Positions 6,215 to 12,931 of a stretch of DNA of 18,153 nucleotides are shown piece by piece; position 1 is the stretch's first letter, and every line of letters starts with the position of its first letter. The notes below the pieces were generated by a model. It did no database searches, was not told the DNA's origin, and was given only the letters and a program-made list of their open reading frames with translations. The stretch is from JBBQHX01 sp038324385 (lineage in GTDB: Bacteria > Gemmatimonadota > Gemmatimonadetes > Gemmatimonadales > Gemmatimonadaceae): contig JBBQHX010000047.1 of NCBI GenBank assembly GCA_038324385.1, positions 1 through 18,153 on the forward strand. Reading direction: 5' to 3'. The position numbers and the translations under genes are program-made.

Positions 6215-9200
6215 ATGGTCACGGTCGCTACAGTCGCCCTCGTTCTTCAGCAGATCGTCGCGAGCAGCACACCGCCGTCGCGCGACCCCGCCGAATACTG
6301 GCAGCAGCGCGCCGATTATGAGATCCAGGCCCAGCTCGACGAGTCGAGCGGCGTCCTGCGTGCGCGCGCCCTGCTGACGTACGTCAACAACTCGCCCGAC
6401 ACGCTGCGCGAGTTCTTCGTACATCAGCACCTGAACGCGTTCCGCCCCGGCTCGAAGTGGAGCGAGGTCGACGAGCGCGAGGGACGTGTCCGGTTCCAGC
6501 GGCTCCCCGATCCCGAGCACGCCTACGAACGGTTCACCGCCGTCCCGACCTTCGACGGCACCGCGGCCGCGCCGAGCTATCCAGGGGCGCCCGACAGTAC
6601 GGTGGTGCGGTTCGCCCTCCCGCGCGCGCTCGCGCCAGGCGACTCGACCCAGGTGCGCTTCGACTGGGACGCGCGCCTCTCGACGCTGCCGCGCCGGCAG
6701 GGGCGCCGCGGTCGGCATTTCGATTTCGCCCAGTGGTATCCGCGCGTCGCGGTCTACGATCGGGACGGCTGGCGCCCCAACGCGCTGCAGCCGGCGGGGG
6801 AGTTCTACGGCGAGTTCGGCCGCTTCGACGTCACCCTCGTGCTGCGCGACGACCAGGTGCTCGGCACCACGGGGATCGTCGTCGAGGGTGATCCGGGGTG
6901 GCAGGGAGCGCTGCGCTTCGGCGAGGTCCCCCTGCAGCCGGCCGCCTATCCATCCACTCCAACGCCACGGCTCCAGCCGGCCGCGCTGCCCGCCGGCCAC
7001 AAGCGCGTCCGCGTGACCGCGCGCGACGTCCATCATTTCGGCTGGTCGATCTCGCCGAGCTACCGCTATGAGGGCGGGTGGTTCGTCAGGCAGGCGGAGC
7101 CTCGCGCGACGCGCTTTCCGGTGTGGGACAGCGTGGCCGTACACGTGCTCTATCAGCCCGGCGACGAGGCCACCTGGGGCAACGGCCAGGTGCTCGATCG
7201 GACGAAGTCGGCGATCCGGTGGCTCGAGAACGTGTTCGGTCCGTACGGCTACCCGCAGATGACGACGCTGCATCGCGTCGAGGGGGGCGGGACCGAGTTC
7301 CCGATGTTGATGATGAACGGCTCGCCATCGTATGGGCTGATCCTGCACGAGGGCGGCCACATCTATGCGCACGGGATACTCGCCAACAACGAGTGGCGTT
7401 CCGGGTGGATGGACGAGGGGCTGAGTTCGTATCAGACCTCGTGGGCGCAGGGATTGACGCTGCCCGAGCGGATCGGCGACTCGGTGCCGCCGCCAGCCGT
7501 CACCGGGTATCGCGCGCTCGCGCTGCGCCCCGATGGTCGTGAGGCGCTGACGCGGCAGCAGTCACTGCTCGACATCCGCGGCCAGGCGGAGCCGATCGGC
7601 ACCAATGCGGCGGATTTCCGCGATTTCACCACGTACAGCCGGATGATCTACGGCCGCGCCGAGTGGATGTTCGGCGCGCTGCGCGACGCCATGGGCGACT
7701 CGGCATTCCTCGAATTTCTGCGGGGGTATTACGACGAGTGGGCGTTTCGACACGTCGACGAGGTGGCGATGCGTGCGGCCGCCTCACGCGCCGCGGGCAC
7801 GGAGCTCGACTGGTTCTTCGACCAGTGGGTGCACAACACCGGCCTCGTGGACTACGCCCTCGACGGTGTCGACGTGCGTCCCGACCCCGACGGGGCCGGA
7901 TGGGAAACGACGGCGACGGTGGAGCGGCGCGGTGCCTATCGACACCCGATGCCGGTGGGTGTGCGCACCAGCGACGGATGGACCGTCGAGCGGGCGCAGG
8001 TCCAGCCGGATCGACAGCGCGTCCGCCTGACGACACCGGCCGAACCGCTGGAAGTCCGCCTCGATCCGCTCCGCACCACCCCCGACTGGTTCCGGCCGAA
8101 CGACGTGCTCGCCCGCTTTCCGCGGTGGAATCCACGCACGGCCGACATCGCCTTCGACTGGCCGTTCCTCACCCAGGAACGGTCCGGTCGCTACGTGACG
8201 CTCGTCTCGCCGCTCGTCTGGTACTCGCGGCCTGGCGGCCTCATGACGGCGCTTCGCGCGCGCAGCCACTACACCGGGCTGCTCGATCGACTCGAAGTCG
8301 GCGTGGCGGTGGCGCAGAAGATTCCGCGGGAGGGGCGCCTCCTCCCTGGCGGCACGGCCGCCGACGCATCGCGACCGGTGTCGCGCTTCCAGGGATGGCT
8401 CGTCCGCGAGGATCCGCTCGTCATCGGCTCGGACCGTCCGTGGAACGGCGTGAGCGCCGGCATCTGGCGGCTCGACGGGATCTGGAAGCTCGACGGGCGG
8501 AAGCAGTGGGATCTCAGTCGTACCAACGTGAGCGGCACGCGCTGGCTCGCCAGCCTCGGCGCGACCGGGACGTATCCGTACGATCGCAACTTCGCCGACC
8601 CCGAGCGATGGAGCGGGGGCAGCGCGACCGAAGCGAATGTCGGCCTGGACATCCTGACGCCTGACGAGACCGGGCTCCGCGCCCGCGTCAACTTGAGCGG
8701 CGGCATCGCCACCGGCGGCACCGTCGACGAGACGACGCCGTACGTCCGCGGCGATGCCTCCGTGGCCGCGCGGCGATCGTCGGCGACCGGGCGGTGGACC
8801 CACTTCGGCCGCGTCTACGTGGGCGCGAGCCTCGATGCCCCCGTCGAACGCGGCATCTACGCGAGCGCCCTCACGCCGACGCAGAGTTTCAGCAACCACC
8901 TGCTGCGCCCCGAAGGCGCGCCACTGGCCCGGGACGACTTCCGCTACATCCCGCTGGGGGGCGCGGCGCTGCGCGGCTACGATCCGCTGCTCATCCTGCA
9001 GAACGTCGCGGCGCTGAATCTGGAGGAGTCGCTGCTCATCAAAATGCTCGGTGCCCAGCGCCTGCTCGGCCTCTACGCGACCGCGTTCGCCGATGTCGGC
9101 GTCGTCGTCCACGCGGATTCAACCGCCCTGCTGGCCGCCGGATCCACGCTGAGCGACGCGGGGGTGGGGCTGGCGCTGCGCGGCCCGCTGCTCGACCGCG

Positions 9201-9325
9201 ACATCCGGTTGCGCGTCGACATGCCGCTCTACGTGTCGCGGCCGGAGTTGAGCTACGCACACCGGCGCGAGCGTGACACGGCAGCCGCGTGGCGCGTCAC
9301 CTTCTCGTTGACCGACCTCTGGTAG
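6215..9325 (+). CDS. Exported M1-family zinc aminopeptidase fused to a predicted outer-membrane beta-barrel
   Basis: This 1036-residue protein starts with a short hydrophobic export signal (MVTVATVALVLQQIVASS). Residues about 25-570 are M1 peptidase: substrate loop GGGTEFP (357-363), zinc site HEGGH (378-382) with the third ligand Glu401 exactly 18 residues on in the WMDEG motif, and TTYSRMIYGRAEWMF with the likely catalytic tyrosine. The chemistry should be removal of N-terminal residues from peptides. From about residue 630 the sequence is rich in alternating amphipathic strands and glycine. It includes PLGGAALRGYDP, which resembles the loop-6 (V/L)RG(F/Y) motif of Omp85/BamA barrels, then NLEESL and YATAFADVGVV, and ends VTFSLTDLW, an aromatic-terminal strand typical of outer-membrane barrels. 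A GTG two codons earlier (6209) is an alternative start. The peptidase call is firm; the barrel is an inference from pattern. Confidence 0.88.
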   Translation: MVTVATVALVLQQIVASSTPPSRDPAEYWQQRADYEIQAQLDESSGVLRARALLTYVNNSPDTLREFFVHQHLNAFRPGSKWSEVDEREGRVRFQRLPDPEHAYERFTAVPTFDGTAAAPSYPGAPDSTVVRFALPRALAPGDSTQVRFDWDARLSTLPRRQGRRGRHFDFAQWYPRVAVYDRDGWRPNALQPAGEFYGEFGRFDVTLVLRDDQVLGTTGIVVEGDPGWQGALRFGEVPLQPAAYPSTPTPRLQPAALPAGHKRVRVTARDVHHFGWSISPSYRYEGGWFVRQAEPRATRFPVWDSVAVHVLYQPGDEATWGNGQVLDRTKSAIRWLENVFGPYGYPQMTTLHRVEGGGTEFPMLMMNGSPSYGLILHEGGHIYAHGILANNEWRSGWMDEGLSSYQTSWAQGLTLPERIGDSVPPPAVTGYRALALRPDGREALTRQQSLLDIRGQAEPIGTNAADFRDFTTYSRMIYGRAEWMFGALRDAMGDSAFLEFLRGYYDEWAFRHVDEVAMRAAASRAAGTELDWFFDQWVHNTGLVDYALDGVDVRPDPDGAGWETTATVERRGAYRHPMPVGVRTSDGWTVERAQVQPDRQRVRLTTPAEPLEVRLDPLRTTPDWFRPNDVLARFPRWNPRTADIAFDWPFLTQERSGRYVTLVSPLVWYSRPGGLMTALRARSHYTGLLDRLEVGVAVAQKIPREGRLLPGGTAADASRPVSRFQGWLVREDPLVIGSDRPWNGVSAGIWRLDGIWKLDGRKQWDLSRTNVSGTRWLASLGATGTYPYDRNFADPERWSGGSATEANVGLDILTPDETGLRARVNLSGGIATGGTVDETTPYVRGDASVAARRSSATGRWTHFGRVYVGASLDAPVERGIYASALTPTQSFSNHLLRPEGAPLARDDFRYIPLGGAALRGYDPLLILQNVAALNLEESLLIKMLGAQRLLGLYATAFADVGVVVHADSTALLAAGSTLSDAGVGLALRGPLLDRDIRLRVDMPLYVSRPELSYAHRRERDTAAAWRVTFSLTDLW

Positions 9326-9505
9326 CACCGCCCGCTGGCCATCAGCAGGTGCGTGTCACGGCGGGGGGGCCGGCGCCCGCGACGGCTCGGGCGCGCGGTG
9401 CCTCGTGCACGCTGGCCCGGTTCGTGTACGGAGCTGAAGACTACTCACGTTCATCCGGTCCGCGCACGGTCGCGCGGCGGGTGAACCCTGTTTGTCATTG
9501 ACCTC

Positions 9506-9509
9506 GAGG
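9506..9509 (+). promoter_or_regulatory. Ribosome binding site deciding the cupin start
   Basis: GAGG lies six bases before the GTG at 9516. It favours that codon over the in-frame TTG codons at 9492 and 9498, which would add eight or six residues and have no such site. Confidence 0.55.
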
Positions 9510-9515
9510 CATGGC

Positions 9516-9875
9516 GTGAGCGGACTGACGGACGTGGTGATCGTCGACAAGCCGTGGGGACACGAGCGTATCTGGGCGCACACCGACCTCTATGTGGGGA
9601 AGATTCTTCACATCAAGGCGGGACATGCCCTGTCGGTGCAGTATCACAATCGCAAGGACGAGACGATCAGCCTGCTCAACGGCGAGATGATCTTTCGTGT
9701 CGCCGAGGATGGCGGCGAACTGCGCGACGTTCCGTTGACGGCGGGACAGGCGTACCGCGTCACGCCCGGCACCGTGCACCAGATGGAGGCCGTCACCGAT
9801 TGCGACGTCCTCGAGGCTTCGACACCGGATCTCGATGACGTGGTCCGACTCAGCGATCGTTACGGGAGAGCCTGA
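9516..9875 (+). CDS. Mannose-6-phosphate isomerase type II-like cupin
   Basis: This 119-residue single-domain cupin has motif 1 AGHALSVQYHNRKDETISLLNG and motif 2 PGTVHQMEA. These correspond to the metal-binding His/His/Glu/His positions of the cupin domain that forms the isomerase half of type II phosphomannose isomerase/GDP-mannose pyrophosphorylase enzymes. PWGHERIW near the N-terminus is also typical of that group. Such a stand-alone domain may isomerise a hexose phosphate or may only bind one. It is five bases upstream of a sugar nucleotidyltransferase gene, so a joint role in nucleotide-sugar synthesis is likely. The 190 bases before it, after the M1 peptidase gene, hold a seven-G run and no convincing promoter. 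Confidence 0.83.
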   Translation: MSGLTDVVIVDKPWGHERIWAHTDLYVGKILHIKAGHALSVQYHNRKDETISLLNGEMIFRVAEDGGELRDVPLTAGQAYRVTPGTVHQMEAVTDCDVLEASTPDLDDVVRLSDRYGRA

Positions 9876-9880
9876 CGACC

Positions 9881-10867
9881 ATGAAGGTGATCATACCGCT
9901 GGCCGGGAAAGGGACGCGTCTGCGTCCTCATACCCATGTCACACCAAAGCCGATGCTCAAGGTGGCCGGGAAGCCGGTCATGGCCTACATCCTCGATGAC
10001 CTCAAGAAACTCGGCAACGTCGAGCAGGTCGTCTACATCACGGGGCATCTCAAGGAAAAGGTCGAGGCGTACACGCGCGCGACCTTCGACGTGCCCTCCG
10101 TGTTCATCGAACAGGCCGTGCAGGACGGCACCGCCGGCGCGGTGGCGTTGGCCCGTCCCCATGTCGACCAGCCGGTGCTGATCGTCTTCGTCGACACGAT
10201 CTTCGACGCCGACCTGTCGGTGGTGGAGACGTCTGACGCCGACGGCATCATCTGGGTGAAGGAGGTCGAGGACTACCAGCGGTTCGGCGTCGTCGTCACC
10301 GACGCGGACGGCTACATGACGCGGATCGTCGAGAAGCCCACCGAGCCGATCTCCAAGCGCGCCAACATCGGCCTCTATTACATCCGCAACTGGAAGTTGC
10401 TCTACGAGGGGATCGACCACGTGCTGGCGAGCGCGCCGAACAAGGGTGAGTGGTACCTGACGGACGCCTTCCAGTACATGATCGACCACGGTGCGAAGAT
10501 CCAGGTGATCGACGTCGAGGGGTGGTACGACGCGGGCAAGCTGGACACGCTGCTCGACACCAATCGCACCATGCTCGAGCGCGGCCGCGCGCGGAGGCCG
10601 GCAGACATCGGCTCCGCGACGATCGTCGAGCCGGTGTACATCGAGGACGGCGTCACGCTCACCAACTCGCGGATCGGCCCCAACGTTTCGATCGGCACGG
10701 GAACGATCATCGACTCGTCGACGATTCGCGACACGGTGATCGGCGAGCACTCCCGTGTCACGCGCTCGCAACTGCGCGAGTCGTTCGTCGGAGACCGGGC
10801 GATCGTCGAGGGTATCAACGCGCAGGTGACGCTGTCCGACGATTCCGAGATCCACTCGGACGCCTAA
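9881..10867 (+). CDS. Sugar-phosphate nucleotidyltransferase with C-terminal left-handed beta-helix
   Basis: This 328-residue protein begins with the nucleotide-binding signature LAGKGTRLRP (residues 7-16) and TPKPML (21-26). Asp105 in VFVDTIF sits at the metal-binding position, with VEKPTEP and GWYDAGKLDTLLDTN further on, as in RmlA/GlmU-type pyrophosphorylases that make NDP-sugars from NTP and sugar-1-phosphate. From about residue 243 hexapeptide-like repeats (IGPNVSIGTGTIIDSSTI, TVIGEHSRV) predict a left-handed beta-helix as in long-form glucose-1-phosphate nucleotidyltransferases; a complete acyltransferase site is not evident. The ATG at 9881 follows the cupin stop by five bases. Which sugar and nucleotide it uses cannot be read from sequence; cell-envelope polysaccharide synthesis is the likely use. 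Confidence 0.9.
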   Translation: MKVIIPLAGKGTRLRPHTHVTPKPMLKVAGKPVMAYILDDLKKLGNVEQVVYITGHLKEKVEAYTRATFDVPSVFIEQAVQDGTAGAVALARPHVDQPVLIVFVDTIFDADLSVVETSDADGIIWVKEVEDYQRFGVVVTDADGYMTRIVEKPTEPISKRANIGLYYIRNWKLLYEGIDHVLASAPNKGEWYLTDAFQYMIDHGAKIQVIDVEGWYDAGKLDTLLDTNRTMLERGRARRPADIGSATIVEPVYIEDGVTLTNSRIGPNVSIGTGTIIDSSTIRDTVIGEHSRVTRSQLRESFVGDRAIVEGINAQVTLSDDSEIHSDA

Positions 10868-10896
10868 CGTCCGACGCTCTCCTGCACGACCCGACC

Positions 10897-10923
10897 CCGG
10901 CTTGGCGCCCAGCGCCGAGCCGG
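10897..10923. terminator. Bidirectional stem-loop between convergent genes
   Basis: CCGGCTTGGCGC (10897-10908) pairs with GCGCCGAGCCGG (10912-10923) across a 3-base loop, 12 pairs with one wobble or mismatch depending on strand. It sits between the ends of the nucleotidyltransferase (plus) and M20 hydrolase (minus) genes. A U-run is lacking. Confidence 0.6.
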
Positions 10924-10933
10924 AGTTCTCGCG

Positions 10934-12139
10934 TCAGGCAGCCGCGCCGGCCACGATGAGCAGGGCGCGCTCCACGCCGCGCGCGCCGGCGGTGTTGTCG
11001 TACCACTCGTCCGTCGTGTGCGCGCCACCTCCCGTTCCGCCGCCGCCAATGGCGATCGACGGGACGCCCAACGAGAGCGGGACGTTGGCGTCGGTCGAGG
11101 CAGCCGCGGCCATCGGTACCCGCCCGATCGCGCGCGTGGCCGCGACCGCCTGCCTGACGATGTCCGCGCTGGCCGGCGTGACGCCGCACGGGCGGTCGCC
11201 GATGCGGGTCACGCACACCGCGAGCGGGGGCGACCCGGTGGCGCGCCCACCGTTCTCCGCGCCCGCCGCCGCCGACGCGGCTCGCTCGACGGCCCGTTCG
11301 GCGTCGGCCAGCGCGGCGGCGTCGAGCGAACGGCAGTCCACATCCAGCCACGCCTGCTCGGGAATGGCGTTGATGGCCACGCCGCCGCCGATTCGTGTCA
11401 CCGAGAGCGTCGTGCGGCCACGCGCCCGGCGCCCCCACGCGGCCAGCCGCGTCGCCGCGTCGGCCGCGGCATGGATGGGATTGGACGTGCCGTACGCGCT
11501 CCAGGAGTGCCCCCCGACGCCCGTGAACACGACACGGAAGCGCCGCGCGCCGGCGGCGTGATGGACGATCCGGTCGTCGCCGGGCCCGTCGATGGCGATC
11601 GCCGCGGTCGGCGGCTCGGTCAGGGAGGCGAACAGGTGCTTGGCGCCCCGCAGGTCACCGTCACCTTCCTCCGCGACGGTGGCGGCGAATAGCAGCGGCC
11701 GCCGCAGCACGATTCGCGGGCCGGCCAGCGCTCCGGCGATTGCCAGCATCACGGCCAGTCCGCGCCCGTTGTCGCCAATCCCCGGCCCGACGAGCCGCGA
11801 CCCATCGCGGCGCACCGCGCACGCGGTTCCGTCGGGGAAGACGGTGTCGAGGTGGGCACACACCACCGCGGGCGGGCCGCGCTCGACGCCCGGTCGTTCG
11901 GCGCGCACGTTGCCCGCCGAGTCGATCGCTACGTTGGCGCATCCCGCCCGACGGAGCAGCCGTGCGACGACGTCGGCGCGGCGGCGCTCCCCGCCCGTCG
12001 GGGCCGGGATCTCGGCCAACCGCACCTGCAGGCGGACAATTCGGGCGTCCACGCCGCTAAGCCACCCGCGCGCACCGGCCAGCGTCGAGCGCAGGGCGGT
12101 CATCCGGTCGTCGGCGGCGGGGTCGGCGAAAAGGGTCAT
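10934..12139 (-). CDS. M20-family metallohydrolase (peptidase/deacylase)
   Basis: This 401-residue protein has all dinuclear-zinc ligands of the M20 family: His96 and Asp98 in AHLDTVFP, bridging Asp123 in GPGIGDNGRG, catalytic Glu157 and ligand Glu158 in TVAEEGDGD, Asp184 in AIAIDGPGD, and His374 in GAHTTDEWYD. The lid/dimerisation domain is present (VFTGVGGHSWSAYGTSNPIHA). No signal peptide is seen, so it should act in the cytoplasm on peptides or N-acyl amino acids. The STDANVPLSLGVPSIAIGGGG region resembles peptidase-T-like members. The start is uncertain: ATG 12139 is used here, with GTG 12160 and ATG 12103 as alternatives and no convincing ribosome binding site for any. It converges on the nucleotidyltransferase gene and diverges from hemJ. 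Confidence 0.9.
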   Translation of the reverse strand: MTLFADPAADDRMTALRSTLAGARGWLSGVDARIVRLQVRLAEIPAPTGGERRRADVVARLLRRAGCANVAIDSAGNVRAERPGVERGPPAVVCAHLDTVFPDGTACAVRRDGSRLVGPGIGDNGRGLAVMLAIAGALAGPRIVLRRPLLFAATVAEEGDGDLRGAKHLFASLTEPPTAAIAIDGPGDDRIVHHAAGARRFRVVFTGVGGHSWSAYGTSNPIHAAADAATRLAAWGRRARGRTTLSVTRIGGGVAINAIPEQAWLDVDCRSLDAAALADAERAVERAASAAAGAENGGRATGSPPLAVCVTRIGDRPCGVTPASADIVRQAVAATRAIGRVPMAAAASTDANVPLSLGVPSIAIGGGGTGGGAHTTDEWYDNTAGARGVERALLIVAGAAA

Positions 12140-12294
12140 GGTGGAGAGATGGCCGTTCACGCGGGCCAGGGCAAGCGCGGGTCGCGTCGGGCTGTGGCCG
12201 CACGCGCTCCGGCGGGATTGGCGGTGCGCCGACGGGGATCGCGATGGTAGATTGGGCCCCGTGGCGCCCGGTCCGGGGGCGCGGTTCCCGACGC

Positions 12295-12299
12295 GGAGG
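12295..12299 (+). promoter_or_regulatory. Ribosome binding site deciding the hemJ start
   Basis: GGAGG ends four bases before the GTG at 12304. This start gives a protein opening MAYLWWKTFH, as expected for the family, and removes 20 arginine-rich residues that an upstream ATG at 12244 would add. Confidence 0.7.
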
Positions 12300-12303
12300 C
12301 TCG

Positions 12304-12879
12304 GTGGCGTATCTCTGGTGGAAGACCTTCCATCTGGTGGGCGTGGTAGCGTGGATGGCCGGCCTGTTCTATCTGGTCCGGATCTTCGTGTACCACGCCG
12401 AGGCGCGCGAGCAGCCGCAGCCGGCGCGCGGCATCCTCGAACGGCAGTACGAGATCATGGAAGGACGTGCGCTGCGGATCATCGCGACGCCGGCGATGGT
12501 GCTCACCATCGTCACCGCCCTCGGCATCCTCTCGACGCGCCCCGACCTGCTGCGCGAGGGGTGGCTGCACGCCAAGCTCGCGCTTGTCGTCCTGCTCGTC
12601 GCCTACCATCTGATCTGCGCGTCGATTCGGGCCAAGCTCAGCTCGGGGCGAGCCGCGCACTGGTCGGGGCAGCGTTTCCGCGTGCTCAACGAGGTGCCGA
12701 CGGTGTTGCTCGTTGGCATCGTGATGCTGGCGATCTTCAAGCATCAGTTTCCGACGTCGGCCGGCGTCTGGTCGATCGTCGCGCTCACGGTGGGGCTGCT
12801 GGGCGCGATCCAGCTCTACGCGCGGCATCGGCGCCTGTCGGCGGCCGCGGCCCGACGGGACGGGGTGCGAAGTTCCTGA
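12304..12879 (+). CDS. hemJ: HemJ-type protoporphyrinogen IX oxidase
   Basis: This 191-residue membrane protein carries the HemJ signatures: AYLWWKTFHLVGVVAWMAGL with conserved His10, RIFVYHAEA, ERQYEIMEGRALRIIATPAM, WLHAKLALVVLLVAYH and FRVLNEVPTVLLVGIVMLAI. HemJ oxidises protoporphyrinogen IX to protoporphyrin IX in haem synthesis, without the flavin used by HemY. Four membrane helices cover the standard domain. A further hydrophobic segment (AGVWSIVALTVGLLGAIQLYA, about 157-177) makes it longer than the usual 140-150 residues. GTG 12304 is chosen for its GGAGG site. No other haem gene is adjacent. Confidence 0.88.
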   Translation: MAYLWWKTFHLVGVVAWMAGLFYLVRIFVYHAEAREQPQPARGILERQYEIMEGRALRIIATPAMVLTIVTALGILSTRPDLLREGWLHAKLALVVLLVAYHLICASIRAKLSSGRAAHWSGQRFRVLNEVPTVLLVGIVMLAIFKHQFPTSAGVWSIVALTVGLLGAIQLYARHRRLSAAAARRDGVRSS

Positions 12880-12913
12880 TAGTTCGTGAAGAACCCGAGT
12901 CGCGCCGCACCCC

Positions 12914-12929
12914 ATCGCCGCACCGGCGG
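12914..12929. terminator. Short stem-loop between convergent hemJ and S9 peptidase genes
   Basis: CGCCGC (12914-12919) pairs with GCGGCG (12924-12929) around an ACCG loop. It lies in the 52 bases between the two converging genes, immediately beyond the S9 stop codon. It has no U-run, so it is a weak call. Confidence 0.35.
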
Positions 12930-12931
12930 CG

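Noticed and set aside
6068..7372. Minus-strand open frame of 434 residues
   Set aside because: It is antisense to the peptidase domain, including its intact zinc motif, and its composition is typical of antisense frames in high-GC genes.
7784..9112. Minus-strand open frame of 442 residues
   Set aside because: It is antisense to the barrel region of the M1 protein. The sense frame has a clear export and motif structure and this one has none.
9860..10855. Minus-strand open frame of 331 residues
   Set aside because: It mirrors the nucleotidyltransferase almost end to end, which carries all its catalytic signatures on the plus strand.
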